Source: Suillus spraguei (Eukaryota; Basidiomycota; Agaricomycetes; Boletales; Suillaceae). Taken from it: 64,000 nt of DNA. The notes under the pieces are model-generated. The model saw only the letters and a list, made by a program, of their open reading frames with translations. It was not told where the DNA came from and did not search any database. The stretch covers positions 620,001 through 684,000 of the forward strand of contig JABCPU010000002.1 in NCBI GenBank assembly GCA_016800925.1. The letters are read 5' to 3'. Position 1 is the first letter of the stretch. The number at the start of each line of letters is the position of its first letter. The translations under genes were made by a program, and so were the position numbers. This document shows positions 1 through 10,935 of the stretch, piece by piece.

Positions 1-534
1 CTAACGCTCTTAACACACTGTCACTCCGAGACCAAGTAGGATGCTCAGCCATGTGTTCTTCAGCGGTTTTGGCATCTTCGATCTCCTTCAGAAACCTGAT
101 TTTACCCTGTTCGAACTGCTCTACCGGAAGCTCGAGGGGGGGATCGACGAGTATGATGGTGGTTTCTTTCGTTTTGGGCAAGAATGGGAAGAGGGATAAA
201 GCCACCAAGCCACCAAGAGAATGACCTATAATCACGTTGTAGGACGTGTTTGTGGCGAAATACGGTCGGAGGTCCTCTGCAAGGGTAGAGATACGATAAT
301 CGGTGCCTCGTCTCCATCCATGCCCGAGAAGATTGGGCGCGAGGACAAAGAAACCTGGATAGCCTCATAAAACAGAGCATCTTCACCATAATATTATAGG
401 ACCTGACCTCTTGCTACTAATTGCTGAGCGATGCCCTCCCATGATTCTGAGGACATGGTCAACCCATGAATGAGCAGAGCGCGTTTAGAAGCGGTAGGTG
501 AACCCCACTGGGACGCGGACATGGACGTGCTCAT
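1..534 (-). CDS. alpha/beta hydrolase, copy A (3' end outside window)
   Basis: Start ATG at 534-532. Exon 1 is 408-534 and exon 2 runs from 363 off the left edge. The visible protein carries the oxyanion motif LLIHG, the nucleophile elbow GHSLGG and the strand IILVDPP, all typical of the alpha/beta hydrolase fold. The serine in GHSLGG is the expected nucleophile; the histidine exon is beyond the window. Exon 1 is 127 nt with a phase-1 junction, exactly as in copies B, C and F. The intron 1 acceptor reads TGAG instead of the ACAG of B and C. The reading frame is open throughout the visible part. The substrate is unknown: this is a soluble family member without a signal peptide. It is closest in sequence to copies B and C. 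Confidence 0.85.
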
Positions 535-607
535 ACTCGGATGACGTGGTTGTTTCAGAGATCTTTGCGAATAGGTGGGAACGAAATATTAAGGGCTCGT
601 GAGCTCA

Positions 608-624
608 GTCTTCACTTAAAATAC
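608..624 (-). promoter_or_regulatory. AT-rich TATA-like box upstream of copy A
   Basis: On the minus strand a TATTTTAAGTGA stretch lies about 80 nt before the start codon. Copies B (TATTTAAGTGAG) and C (ATTTAAGTGAGG) have nearly the same motif at a similar distance, followed by a shared CACTCCCACC-like segment in B and C. Conservation between copies suggests a core promoter, although recent duplication alone would also preserve it. Confidence 0.4.
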
Positions 625-1369
625 TGAGGGTGTGAGTACAAAGCTAAGGTGTATCTCACAGGAAGAGCATCGTGGTGGTAATGACTTACCAGGTAAGTCA
701 TACGACCCTGGGTCTCCGATGTACTTAAATGGCTATTGGTATTCTTGAGAGATACTGTCAATCACGCTCTGGGGACGCATCTGCCAGCGAATGTGTCGGA
801 CAGCTACCGGAGTTGCCATCCATCCCGTATCGACAGAGCACTGAAAGATTACTGGAAAAGATGATGAGTTTGCTCACATGCGAGAGCGAGGTATTGTCCA
901 GAAGTAAATGACAGTGAAGAAACATTCATCCCATGAGAAAAATATGGCGTCTCATCCTCGTGACTACTTTACGGAAAGTCATAATCCAAAGGTAGTCTGG
1001 CGGCCTGTCACTTCCATATCGGTGTCAATCCAAGGTCGCCTGTTTTATCAACCGAATCAAATTCAAGTTAGTACTTACTACTGATCCTGCAGGCCACATT
1101 GGACCGGATGATGCTAGCACTATCTTGTTGGAAGGATATACTTGATCTCCCCCCTGGAACAGACCATATAAATGAATGAAGATGGTCTTTCTCTGCGTGA
1201 TGTTCTGAAAAAGGTGTACTTAATAGCAATGTAAGCGAACGCCGAATACTACTTACTACATAGACAAAAAGCTTACTACCATGAAGAACAAGGTCGTGTT
1301 AGCCCTGACAAAAGGAAAGAAAAGAAGAAACTCAACATCGTGATGCTGAAATGTTAACTTAAGGTTCGG
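625..1369. other. no gene seen
   Basis: About 750 bases upstream of copy A. Only short open frames without recognisable domains or splice structure are present. I see no RNA gene or clear repeat here. Confidence 0.5.
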
Positions 1370-2010
1370 ATCAAGCTAAGAGCCGAGAAATTGGGTACAG
1401 TGGGACATTCCATCGACTGGCCCCGTCTAGCGGGTCAAAATATACGCCGAGCAGCTTCACTGAGGGCGCCTCGTCAGTTTCACACATTTCGTATTAGTGC
1501 CATTTGTCCCGAACACGAATGAGGAATTGTACACTTCCTTAGAGAGGGCCAGCGTATAATGGCATTTGAGTACGTGGTTTGGGGGTAAGTTGATAGATAA
1601 TCATGGTGAAATGACATCGTGCTTTCGAATTGTCCCGAAACTAGGTAACTCAAGCAACACAATCTGGGGAAATATCACTGACAAGTGTGAGTATTTGAAT
1701 GCGATAGTTGCAGACGAAACCTATACCACTAAAACTTATCTCTTCTTGAGTGCTTGGTTCAAAGTTTTGCTTTGAAAGCGGAACTTTATCCATGTTAGCA
1801 TTCGGTTAAGAACTTTTATATTCAAGCTCGCCACATCAACAGGCGTCGGACGTGCTCCAAATGACGAACAGCACCGAACCCCGGATCAGATATCAACAAG
1901 ACGTGAGGTGGGATGTTTTTAACAGGCCGTTGAAACACAAAGGCATGTTGTGCCGTTCACAGCAGCGGTAAAGTCGCCAGTGACGCTGCTGTAAGAACCA
2001 CATGTCCTCT
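1370..2010. repeat. diverged segmental duplicate of 6,545-7,195
   Basis: Blocks such as CAGTTTCACACATTTCG, GTAACTCAAGCAACACA, GAATGCGATAGTTGCAGACG and GTTCAAAGTTTTGC occur in the same order here and at 6.55-7.2 kb. The unit covers the 3' flank plus 3' end of a minus-strand alpha/beta hydrolase. Many substitutions and small indels show that the duplication is not recent. Confidence 0.75.
1759..1995 (-). pseudogene. alpha/beta hydrolase 3'-exon relic
   Basis: Aligned by eye to exon 3 and intron 2 of copy C (6,930-7,218). The C-terminal stop context and the CCACCTCACGT part that encodes the IPPHVKI-like strand are recognisable. The stretch that encodes GHWIQYE, with the catalytic histidine, is deleted between GCATTCGG and TTAAGAAC. 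No matching exons 1 or 2 follow on the upstream side after about 1,995. It is therefore a truncated, non-functional fragment and evidence for loss of array members. Confidence 0.75.
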
Positions 2011-3390
2011 GCGCCCGGACCATCCAAGACTTCAAATCAAACTCACGTTCCACGAGACCGTTCACGTGACTCACTGATATCCGCGGATACATTCGTTCCT
2101 TCATCACTTCGCCACCGTTGTCAGTCCATATGGTCCCAGTCCTGTTCTTACAATAAACTCGTCATCTCTGTCAATGTTCAGTCCCTTTCTCTCGTTAGTG
2201 TTACGCTACTCTCAACTTATCGCTCTCAACGCTACTGTTCAACGCTCGTTATTCTATACACATTCATATCACCACTGATTCGATTTTCGTACGCTCGTTC
2301 CTCTCCGTTCTAATCTACCCTGTCAAGTGCGACATCATTTTATTCTGCCTCCGGTTTCACATAATAGTTCGGCTCGTCCATCACTGAGGACCCTTATCGT
2401 TTCGCAGTATAGTAACTCATGTGCACTCCTACGAAAGTCTGGCCCGTGGCATCGGTATCCTAACTACGGTGGAGCAGTCTGGGGCCGATACATTATACAG
2501 TTTGGTATCATTGATATAATTTCCGGTGTATCCGAATCAGCGGACTTGAAATATGCGCGTTCATTTGATGCCTGCGCTGATGGTAAGCTTGAGATCAGTG
2601 AGCTGCAACCTGAATATGGATTGAGAGTAGACTTGCGGTGCCAGGGTCTGTCTACCATGCTCCCCATCGCATGTTGGCCATGGATGCATGAGGCGATCTG
2701 TGATCGTAGTGTCACTCACGGATGAGGGGAAGTTTGGGATAAGCTTGGTCTGTGAAAGCTGCGTGCTCTGCAATGAAGTGGATTCGATTGTAGAGATCCT
2801 TAAACACAGCTCGTTGAAGGCTATGTGCCCATAATAGACTAAACACTTGCGTATTGTCGGAAAGAACCCAATGGCCATGAAAGGTGCCTTATGAAGGCCT
2901 TGAATGACTACAATTCAAACCTTTCTTCCGACATCCAAGGACGCCACTGATCAATTAAGTTGTTGGTTCGCAACGTTCACTGCCCGAACTGCCAAACCGC
3001 AGCTGCTGATATCCCTAATATTTATTATATAGTATTATCGTACAGATCTACATGATATCAGCGTGCATTGGATGGAAAACTTCCTTGTCAGAAAAAGTAT
3101 TCAAAAAATACCCATCGGGCAGATCCAACTTCGAGCCAAACGCGATTCGACCGGCTATGCCAAACAGGGGTCGTTCAACGGGTCTAGACTCTGACCGGCG
3201 GTGGCCCTGTGCCGAGCCCTGCCACGCCGTAACCAAATTGTGCAGACTAGAGGGTAGACCCTGAGTTTTCTCGACACCGCATTAACATTATACTAAAAAT
3301 TAGTAAAAATGGGATCCATGTAGAGGAGATGCGAATCTATAATGCATATAATTTTTGAAAGAAAAAGTGATTAGTGGTTGACTAGATTTT
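2011..3390. other. no supported gene
   Basis: Several open frames of 80-130 codons exist on both strands near 2,330-2,880, but none begins with a good ATG context, shows a domain or can be spliced into a recognisable protein. The interval 3,090-3,250 is GC-rich. I make no functional call. Confidence 0.4.
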
Positions 3391-3543
3391 TTTTCTGAAA
3401 ATGTTGCATAGTAGTATCACCCCTGGCACCACGTTGCGATTACATAATACTCTTACCCCTACCTCTGCGCCGTCATTATAATCATTGGGCGTTGACTGCG
3501 CGCTCATTCTGCCCAAATGGCGCTTCTTTATCCACCTCCCGTA

Positions 3544-3556
3544 CGTATTTAAGTGA
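3544..3556 (+). promoter_or_regulatory. TATA-like box of copy B
   Basis: TATTTAAGTGAG lies about 78 nt before the ATG at 3,624 and is matched in the same position by copies A and C. The downstream GTTCCTCACTCCCACCAG block is also shared with copy C. Confidence 0.45.
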
Positions 3557-3623
3557 GCACTGAATTCAAAGTTCCTCACTCCCACCAGTTTCACTCCCCA
3601 GAAACTTAACCAAGTCTTCCAGT

Positions 3624-4489
3624 ATGAGCACGTCCTTGTCTGCGTCCCACTGGGGTTCACCTACCGCTTCCAAACGCGCTCTGCTCATTCATGGGCTGAC
3701 TATGTCCTCACAATCATGGGAGGGCGTCGCTCAGCTCTTAGTAGCAGAAGGTCAGGTTCTCTAATATTATGATGATGATGCTATGTTTTAACAGGCTATC
3801 CAGGTTTCTTTGTCGTGGCACCAAATCTTCTCGGGCATGGATGGAGACGAGGCACCGATTATCGTATCTCTACCCTTGCAGAGGACCTCCGCCCATATTT
3901 CGCCACGCACACGTCCTACGACGTGATTATAGGCCATTCCCTTGGGGGTTTAGTGACCTTGTCACTCTTGCCATTCCTGCCCAAGACCAAAGAAACCAAC
4001 ATCATACTCGTTGATCCCCCCCTCGAGAGTACGGGGGAGGCATTAAAAAATGCTACCATCGGGTTTCTGAAGGAGGTTACAGACCGCAGAACTACTGATG
4101 AGTTCATGGCTGAGAATCCTGCTTGGTCTCGACGTGATAGCATGTTGAGGGCGCTAGGAGTCTACATGTGCGATCGCACTGCTGTCGAAAGGATATTTGA
4201 GGTAGTATTTCTGGTATCAAAATGAACAGCATTACTGACGACTTTACTGGAACAGCATAACACGCCTTGGTGTTTCAGCCACCTGTTGAAAAAAAATATT
4301 CCCCCTCACGTGAAGATCACCTTGTTGATATCTGATCCAGGGTTCGGTGCTTTCTGTCGTTTGGAGCAGGTCCCTGCCGGCGTGGCGAGATTGAATGTCA
4401 AGGTACTTAACAGGATTGGCCACTGGATCCAATACGAGCTCCCGAATGCCATCATGGATGAAGTTTCGCCTTCAAAAGCAAAACTTTAA
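3624..4489 (+). CDS. alpha/beta hydrolase, copy B
   Basis: Three exons, 3624-3750, 3795-4201 and 4256-4489, give 255 residues. Junctions are GT-AG with phases 1 and 0. The protein has the oxyanion HG (residues 23-24), nucleophile elbow GHSLGG with Ser91, Asp205 in ISDPG as the likely acid (Asp116 in LVDPP is the alternative) and His234 in GHWIQYE. The complete triad suggests an active esterase or hydrolase. There is no signal peptide or transmembrane segment, so it is probably cytosolic. Length fits small members of the fold. Copy C is its nearest relative and faces it from the other strand 2.4 kb away. The substrate cannot be deduced. Confidence 0.9.
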
Positions 4490-5450
4490 ACCAAAAACTC
4501 GAGAAGAGATGGGTTTTCATAGGGTAGTCTTCGTCTGGACTAGTATCGCATTCAGATACTCACACTTGTTATTGATATTCCGCCAAATTGTATCGCTTGA
4601 ATTATCTACATCATTTCGAGCAGCGTTCACTCGACAGGAACTCGACACTCGGCACAGATTGTCCACTAGTGTTTTCCGGCAATATTCCCTCTCTTATTAC
4701 CTCTTCCCATCAATCCTTGTCAGTTATCGCTATTTAGTGTGGCCTTCACATTCTTCAGTGATTTTCGCTTCCTGGATTTTTCCTTCTCCTGGTCTGCAGC
4801 TCCGCCTTGTACGCACCAATGTCATACATGTTCCTGTCATAGGTAATCACAATTTTATGTCGCATTCTCATCTCACCCAGTAAATCAAAAGATTTAAGTC
4901 GGTTCATGATTGAAATTTCGTCATCTACATATATGAAGCATGAGTTACCGCGAGGGCATACTGTAATCCATTTGAGTAGCAGGGCTCATAACCTGACAAG
5001 ATTATAGCCGGAGTATAGGGGGAAAGAATCCAGAGGGATTCCAGATGAGTTTCTGATGAAGTTTCCCAAGGGAATCCAAAGGATATCCGGAGGAGGTTTC
5101 CAAGATGTTTTCTGGAGGTATTCTGGAAATAGGGGTTCCGGAAGAGCAGACTAAGATAGGAACCGGAAAGGAATGGAAATCCGGTTTATAGGAGTAGAGT
5201 AACTTCAGTACAGAATAGATTTCTTATTTCGACCCTCATAACTTGTAGTTTACATGTTGTTCTTATACTAAATATGTATGGAGTATCTCTGTCATCATCT
5301 CCAATGATATGATGGAGTCTGGAGTAAGTAGCTGTACACTATGCTATCATTGCTATGGATGAGTGTTAGTCTACTCCACTACTTGACAGGTAGTCCGGTA
5401 GTAACCTAATCCGGATGACAGGTCACATGACCGGAAATACTTTTGGATAT
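4490..5450. other. no gene; purine-biased G/A-rich stretch at 5,000-5,200
   Basis: The 3' flank of copy B. Between about 5,000 and 5,200 the plus strand is rich in GGAATCC, TCCGGAGG and TTTCC-like words, giving a strong G/A bias and loose internal repetition. No coding structure was found. Confidence 0.4.
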
Positions 5451-6082
5451 CACTTATCTCTATCTTCTTCCAGATAGGGGCTATCGGACGCGGATTCTAA
5501 CACTTCAGTATTTTTCTGATGTTCATCCACAGGCGGTGAGTTATGTACATCATCGTTGATGTGCCTGTCCTCATGATTCAATTATGTGTGAGGTTCGTGT
5601 CCATCATGGTTGCATGCATCTCCATGACTGAATGGTGTTGCTGGCAGGTGGATTGGTGGAAGCTTTGACCGGAATTTGTGAGCACATTCACATAGTTTTT
5701 TGATAGCTATATACCTGCATGTGTTGCTTATGAGGCTGCTCTGGCTAAATGATGTGTTGGTTTTCCTTTGGGACCCACATATTTTGACTGTCAAGAATCA
5801 GTACTGACCGCAGTTTTAAGATATTTTCATTTACCATGCATCATACCAGTAACCATCTTGGTGAGTAGTGTTTGATTTCCAATATGACTGCAGCTGATGC
5901 TGATTGTTAGGGTACCTATCCATGAGTTCCTGCGATGGTCTGCTTCCACTTTGCATGGACATGTCATTTAAACCAGTCAATGAGTGCTGTTCTCGTTGAG
6001 CGAACTGGATTGCAGGACTATTTTGTGATGGAACTGGATTGTAGACATGGTATCCAGTCTTACTATAAGTGAAGTAGTTCAT
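5450..6082 (-). pseudogene. eroded coding relic, unknown family
   Basis: From an ATG at 6,082 an 83-codon Gln/Asn/Ser-rich frame runs to 5,831. Beyond it, reading on through a possible GT-AG intron, the sequence keeps codon-like character but has in-frame stops; the distal part near 5,460-5,560 again reads as an acidic open stretch. Codon choice is A/T-ending, unlike the hydrolase copies. It may be a decayed mobile-element or fast-evolving gene, but no domain is recognisable. Confidence 0.35.
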
Positions 6083-6544
6083 TGCAGCGTTTGATGGCTA
6101 CAACCGCCAGTGCAAGCTTGCAATAGTATTAAGTTATAGTAATGGGAATAAACTTCATATAACCGAAGTGTCTGACCAAATCAGGAAGGGCTTAGGGCAT
6201 GTGTAAGTAATTTACGAGAGGACAGCCATAAATAATAACAGTGAGCTCCGTAGCACTATTCTGTAGTGAATTACGTTTACCTGATGAAGGGCCCATCTCC
6301 ACCAATCCATGAGTGCACTATTGAAGTCGTAAGCGTTCGTAGGAGTCCGTAACACGCGCAAGTTAAGCGTTCATTTCAGTGGTTTTGCAGATGCTGGCAT
6401 TCTGCGAGTGGCTGAGGAAGTGAGTCATCCACGTATACTGTCCCCCAATTGCTATCCTCACCGTCAGCAACGCATCAAGTGAAAGTTGTCTTTACTATTG
6501 GAAGGCGGCAGCTAGGGTCCGTGGTTCTTACGAAATGGTAATTC
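6083..6544. other. no gene seen
   Basis: Intergenic sequence without coherent reading frames or recognisable sites. Confidence 0.4.
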
Positions 6545-7195
6545 AAAAGTTCGCTGAAAAATTGGCTATAGGACATTCAAGTTCCATTGAAGCCCCATCT
6601 AGCAGGCCAAAATATAGGCCGAGCACCTTCACCGAGGACGACGCCTTGCCAGTTTCACACATTTCGTGTCCCCAATACGAGTGGGGAAACGTGCACGTTC
6701 TTGTGCAGAGAGGACCAGCGTACAATAGATACTTAGCGAATGTGGTAGGTAGTTTGGGAGCAAGTTGATAGATACTCATGGTGATGCGAGGGATGACATC
6801 ATGTTTTGAAATTATCCCGAAACTAGGTAACTCAAGCAACACATCTGGGAGAACATCAATAAAAAGTGTGAGCATCTGAATGCGATAGTTGCAGACGAAA
6901 AATGCACTACGAAAACTCAAGTGCTCGGTTCAAAGTTTTGCTTTTGAAAGCGCAACTTCATCCATAATAGCATTCGGAGCCTCGTATTGGATCCAGTGAC
7001 CAATCCTGTTAAGAACTTTGATATTCAATCTCGCCACGTCAACAGGGATGTGCTCCAAATGACGGACAACGAACCCCGGATCAGATATCAAGAAGGTGAT
7101 CTTCACGTGAGGTGGGATGTTTTCTAACAGGCCGTTGAAACACCAAGGCGTGTTATGCTGTTCACAGCAGCGGTAAAGTCGTCAGTAATGCTGCT
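6545..7195. repeat. segmental duplicate of 1,370-2,010
   Basis: This is the better-preserved member of the pair. It includes the 3' flank and last exon of copy C. Short runs of about 20 identical bases, such as those around 6,825-6,845 and 1,640-1,660, anchor the match. Confidence 0.7.
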
Positions 7196-7796
7196 CATTT
7201 TGATACCAGGAATACTACCTCAAATATCCTCTCGACAGCAGTGCGATCGCACATGTAAACTCCTAGCGCCCTTAACATGCTATCACGTCGAGACCAAGCA
7301 GGATTCTCAGCCATGAACTCATCAGTAGTTCTGCGGTCTGCAATCTCCTTCAGAAACGCGATTTTAGCATTTTTGAATATCTCCCCCGTACTCTCGAGGG
7401 GAGGATCAAGGAGTATGATATTGGTTTCTTTCGTCTTGGGCAAGAATGGCAAGAGTGACAAAGTCACTACGCTTCCAAGGGAATGGCCTATAATCACGTT
7501 GTAGGTCGTGTCTATAGCAAAATATGGCCGGAGGTCCTCTGCAAGTGTGGAGATGCGATAGTCGGTGCCTCGTCTCCATCCATGCCCGAGAAGATTTGGC
7601 GCGACAACAAAGAAACCTGGATAACCTGTTAAAACAGAGCATCGTCATCATAATATTACAGAACTTGACCTTCTATTACTAATAGCTGAGCGATGCCCTC
7701 CCATGATTGCGAGGACATAGTCAACCCATGGATAAGAAGAGCGCGTTTGGAAGCGGTAGGTGAACCCCAGTGGGACGCGGACATGGACGTGCTCAT
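6930..7796 (-). CDS. alpha/beta hydrolase, copy C
   Basis: Exons 7670-7796, 7219-7625 and 6930-7157 on the minus strand give 253 residues. Exon 1 (127 nt) and exon 2 (407 nt) have exactly the same lengths as in copy B. The nucleophile elbow is GHSLGS, with LLDPP, ISDPG and GHWIQYE following, so the Ser-Asp-His triad is intact. Compared with B, the third exon is 6 nt shorter and the cap region (residues near 125-140) has several substitutions. The start is supported by the shared MSTS N-terminus and shared promoter. Cytosolic hydrolase of unknown substrate. Confidence 0.9.
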
Positions 7797-7875
7797 ACTC
7801 GGATGACTTGGTTGTGTTCCGAGATATATCCGGGCAGTGTGACTGGTGGGAGTGAGGAACTTGTGAATTCAGTCC

Positions 7876-7888
7876 TCACTTAAATGTT
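7876..7888 (-). promoter_or_regulatory. TATA-like box of copy C
   Basis: The minus-strand motif ATTTAAGTGAGG lies about 85 nt before the ATG and matches the equivalent sites of copies A and B. Confidence 0.4.
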
Positions 7889-8624
7889 TACTGAAGGTGA
7901 TAAAGCTTGGGAGTCACTTACGCTTGGTTACCGCAGGCAGTATTTATGCTGATTATGGGAACTCAGGTAAGCTTACAAGTATAAAAGTCTAAGCTTTATC
8001 TGGTTTTTGTGCTGGCTCGTGTGTTTGTATTCACTCCGTCTGATTCCAGTATCGATATGGCTTGTGGTTCGTGTACCGTCTCCAATCCGCCTTCTCTGTT
8101 ATCATTTAGTCTTTGTAATCATTGTAATTTACATCACATACCATTGATGCCATAGTATACCAACCTTAGTTCGCAATGATAGAATTCTACAAAGTCTAAT
8201 GATGGCATCCACACTGAAGATGAGAGCAGACCATACATACAAGGACTTGGATGGTGACGACCCAGAGAATAAGACATAGCACCTTTTGTGCTTCAGAGGT
8301 AGGCTTGTTAATGATGTCGCCAACTCCATAAAAAATCAAAGGGAACTCAACCTTAGAAAGGTTATATGCTCAGGTCAAGCTGAGAGCTGAAAAATTGGTT
8401 ATGCGACATTGAAGCGAGGGCAGCCCACGGAACGCCCTAGTAAAAGGCGAGGGCGTTGTCTGCTTGAGTTACCCTCTGTCGCTATCTAACTAAGGAAATC
8501 TTAAAGTGGCGCTAACAGAATTTCGCATTTTCTTTGGTAAACGGGTTTTCCTTCGATATCCATATTAGGAATTATCTACTCATTACTTCCTCTGACGACT
8601 GTGCTACGAGAACCCCTTGTCATC
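7889..8624. other. intergenic, upstream of the m6A methyltransferase gene
   Basis: No supported gene. A stretch near 8,360-8,410 (CAAGCTGAGAGCTGAAAAATTGG) resembles part of the 1,375 and 6,545 repeat units, indicating another scattered fragment of the same duplicated flank. Confidence 0.4.
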
Positions 8625-10534
8625 ATGACCGACGATGAATTGTCGCTCCTTGTATCAACAGGCTTGCAGACCTTCCTGACCTCAGGTAGAATCTCGACGC
8701 CATTAACTTCAATGGATTTCCTTTTGGCTCTCATATCCTCCAAGTCATCCACATCCGCCGCTCCAGGCCTCGTAATGCCACGTCTAACTGATCTAACCCG
8801 TGTAGAAAAGGTACTCGAGGCCTTCTCATCAAATTGGGATCATGGCTCTATCCTACTTTCTCACGAAGGCGGCGAGTTGCACATTACGGATGTCCACCTG
8901 GGGAATCCTCGTGTTCTTGACACTATCAATCCTCGAAAGCGCAAGCGAGCACCCATAGACGAGGATGCAGACTCTGCTGCTGGTAACACACCTGATGAGA
9001 TCTCGTCATCCAACGGTGAAAACGATTATTCCATCTCCATGAACACCCCCTTAGGAAATCTAAGTAAAGACTTGAAAGAGGTCTACGCAATCCTCCAGAA
9101 GAGCACAGCAAAGGGCCGACTGCTTGCGGAACGCGTACGTGTACTATCAATGTTTGTGTGGTGCGTTACGCTGAGCATTCAGCACTAGTTTCGATCTCTC
9201 AACGGTGGGTTCGAACCGATCTGCACCTACATCACCAAAGTAGACTGTGCCAAATCCCGCTCCGAAGCTGATCCTTCCAATCCGCCTAACCCCGCTTTCT
9301 GCAACAACCTGCACTTCCGCCCTCTCATTCGACCGCACACAGACCCCGGTCTCGGACATTGCTCTTACCTCAACACGTGCTACTCTGAGCCAACATACTC
9401 ACAATCACCTTCGATTACTCCTTTCCCACCTGGCACTGGAGCGCGTGTGTCACTGCCGTCTGGTCTCGGCGCAGGAGGCAGGGGAAAAGAGAAAGCGCCA
9501 TGTCGGTATTTGCATTTCGAAATTGACTGGGACGAGAAGGATGGACCCCTTGCTCCGATTGATGGATGGAGAACTCAGAGGTTAAAGAAGCCTTTCAAGA
9601 TTGAGTTGGGAATGGGTCCTGATGGAAGAAACATGCAAGTGGTATGTACGGTGAATGTGTCTCGACATGGTGGACCCTAATGTTGTTCGGCCAGCTTCCT
9701 CCTCAGTGGATCAATTGTGACCTGCGTCGTTTTGACTACTCGGTGCTAGGAAAATTTCACGTTATAATGGCAGACCCACCATGGGATATACACATGAGCG
9801 TGCGCGTCTTATAGGACCATTCCACCGTACGTGAGTCTGAGTGAATTTTGAATAGCTTCCGTATGGTACGATGACCGACGATGAAATGCGTGCCATGCCG
9901 ATACCAACACTGCAGGATGAAGGACTACTTTTCCTTTGGGTCACCGGGCGTGCAATGGAAGTCGGTCGGGAATGCCTCCGAGTATGGGGGTATACTCGTG
10001 TCGATGAAGTAGTTTGGGTTAAGACTAACCAGGTACATGCCTTGTAACCTCTTAATCCTTCTATTTACTTATATCTTGTAGCTCCAACGCGTGATCCGCA
10101 CTGGCCGAACGGGCCACTGGCTCAACCACACAAAAGAGCACATGCTTGTCGGTGTCAAAACGCGCACAGACGCTGCAGGGAACCTTATTTTCCCCTCCTG
10201 GGCAAACCGCGGACTTGACACTGATGTCATAGTGAGCGAGGTGCGCGAGACGAGTCGCAAACCAGATGAGGCCTACGGGCTGATCGAAAGGATGTGTCCT
10301 GGCGGGCGGAAGATTGAGATTTTCGGAAGAAAGCACAATACGCGACCTGGGTGGGTGGTCGTGAACGATTTCATATGCTGTGGTGTGCTGACGATGGTGC
10401 TCTACAGGTGGCTTACACTCGGGAATCAGCTGGGTCAGGACCAGATATATGAAGAGGATCTAGCAGCACGGATCAAGGCAAGATACCCAGAACGTTTCAT
10501 GTCCGTGTCCGGTCAAGCTATGATCACTAGATAG
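8625..10534 (+). CDS. IME4: METTL3/IME4-type mRNA N6-adenosine methyltransferase
   Basis: Six exons (8625-9134, 9189-9641, 9695-9799, 9856-10032, 10082-10350, 10408-10534) give 546 residues, near the ~580 of animal METTL3. A Cys/His zinc-finger region (Cys208, Cys228, Cys234, Cys275, His279) matches the family CSFLNTC...CKYVH pattern but has a longer insertion. The MT-A70 domain follows, with the catalytic DPPW at 348-351, [34 protein letters not shown] and KPDE motifs. It would transfer methyl from S-adenosylmethionine to adenosine in mRNA, usually as a heterodimer with a METTL14-type partner, which is not in this window. In yeast, IME4 acts in meiosis. An arginine/lysine run (RKRKR near residue 109) could serve nuclear import. 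The last intron is 57 nt and in frame. Confidence 0.93.
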
Positions 10535-10785
10535 TCCTATGCATTTTTTATTTTTTCGATGGCAGCCTTCATATCATCTCACTCAGTGCCACTACTATTA
10601 TGTGTCAGGTGACATTTTGGCAAGTCTTACCTCCGTATTTCGCATGAGACACACTTCTCTGTATTATAAACGCAGAACATGCTACCCACTCTTGTGTTTC
10701 GTGCGATCTATGGTACGTTTCCGTCTCTGTGGTTTTTGTCTGCAACTGCTTCAATTACAAATAAGCGAATTCACAACTTGTTGAT
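10535..10785. other. 3' flank of the methyltransferase gene
   Basis: Pyrimidine-rich sequence follows the stop codon. No gene is seen. Confidence 0.4.
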
Positions 10786-10935
10786 ACCGGGCCGGATTTG
10801 CTGTCGCTTCTCTGCGCGCATATGTTCTGTATAAATCTAATCTGATCCCGCTGCGCAATCACTTTTCCTACGCTTACTTCTGCCACCCTTCCCCAGGCTA
10901 AGCGCCAAACCTCTTCAACCAAGACAGTGTACTAC
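10786..10935 (+). promoter_or_regulatory. promoter of copy D, duplicated at 17,215
   Basis: GCCGGGCCGGATTTGCTGTCGCT and ATCTGATCCCGCTGCGCAATC occur here and upstream of copy E. A TGTATAAATC TATA-like box lies about 105 nt before the copy D start. In copy E the same position reads TGTATCAATC and about 300 extra bases separate it from the gene. Confidence 0.5.

Noticed and set aside
2327..2878. Overlapping 100-130-codon open frames on both strands
   Set aside because: They lack proper ATG starts or any domain, and neither frame can be spliced to a longer product.
9195..9215. GGTTCGAACC, like a tRNA T-loop
   Set aside because: It lies inside the coding exon of the methyltransferase and no acceptor or anticodon stem is present.
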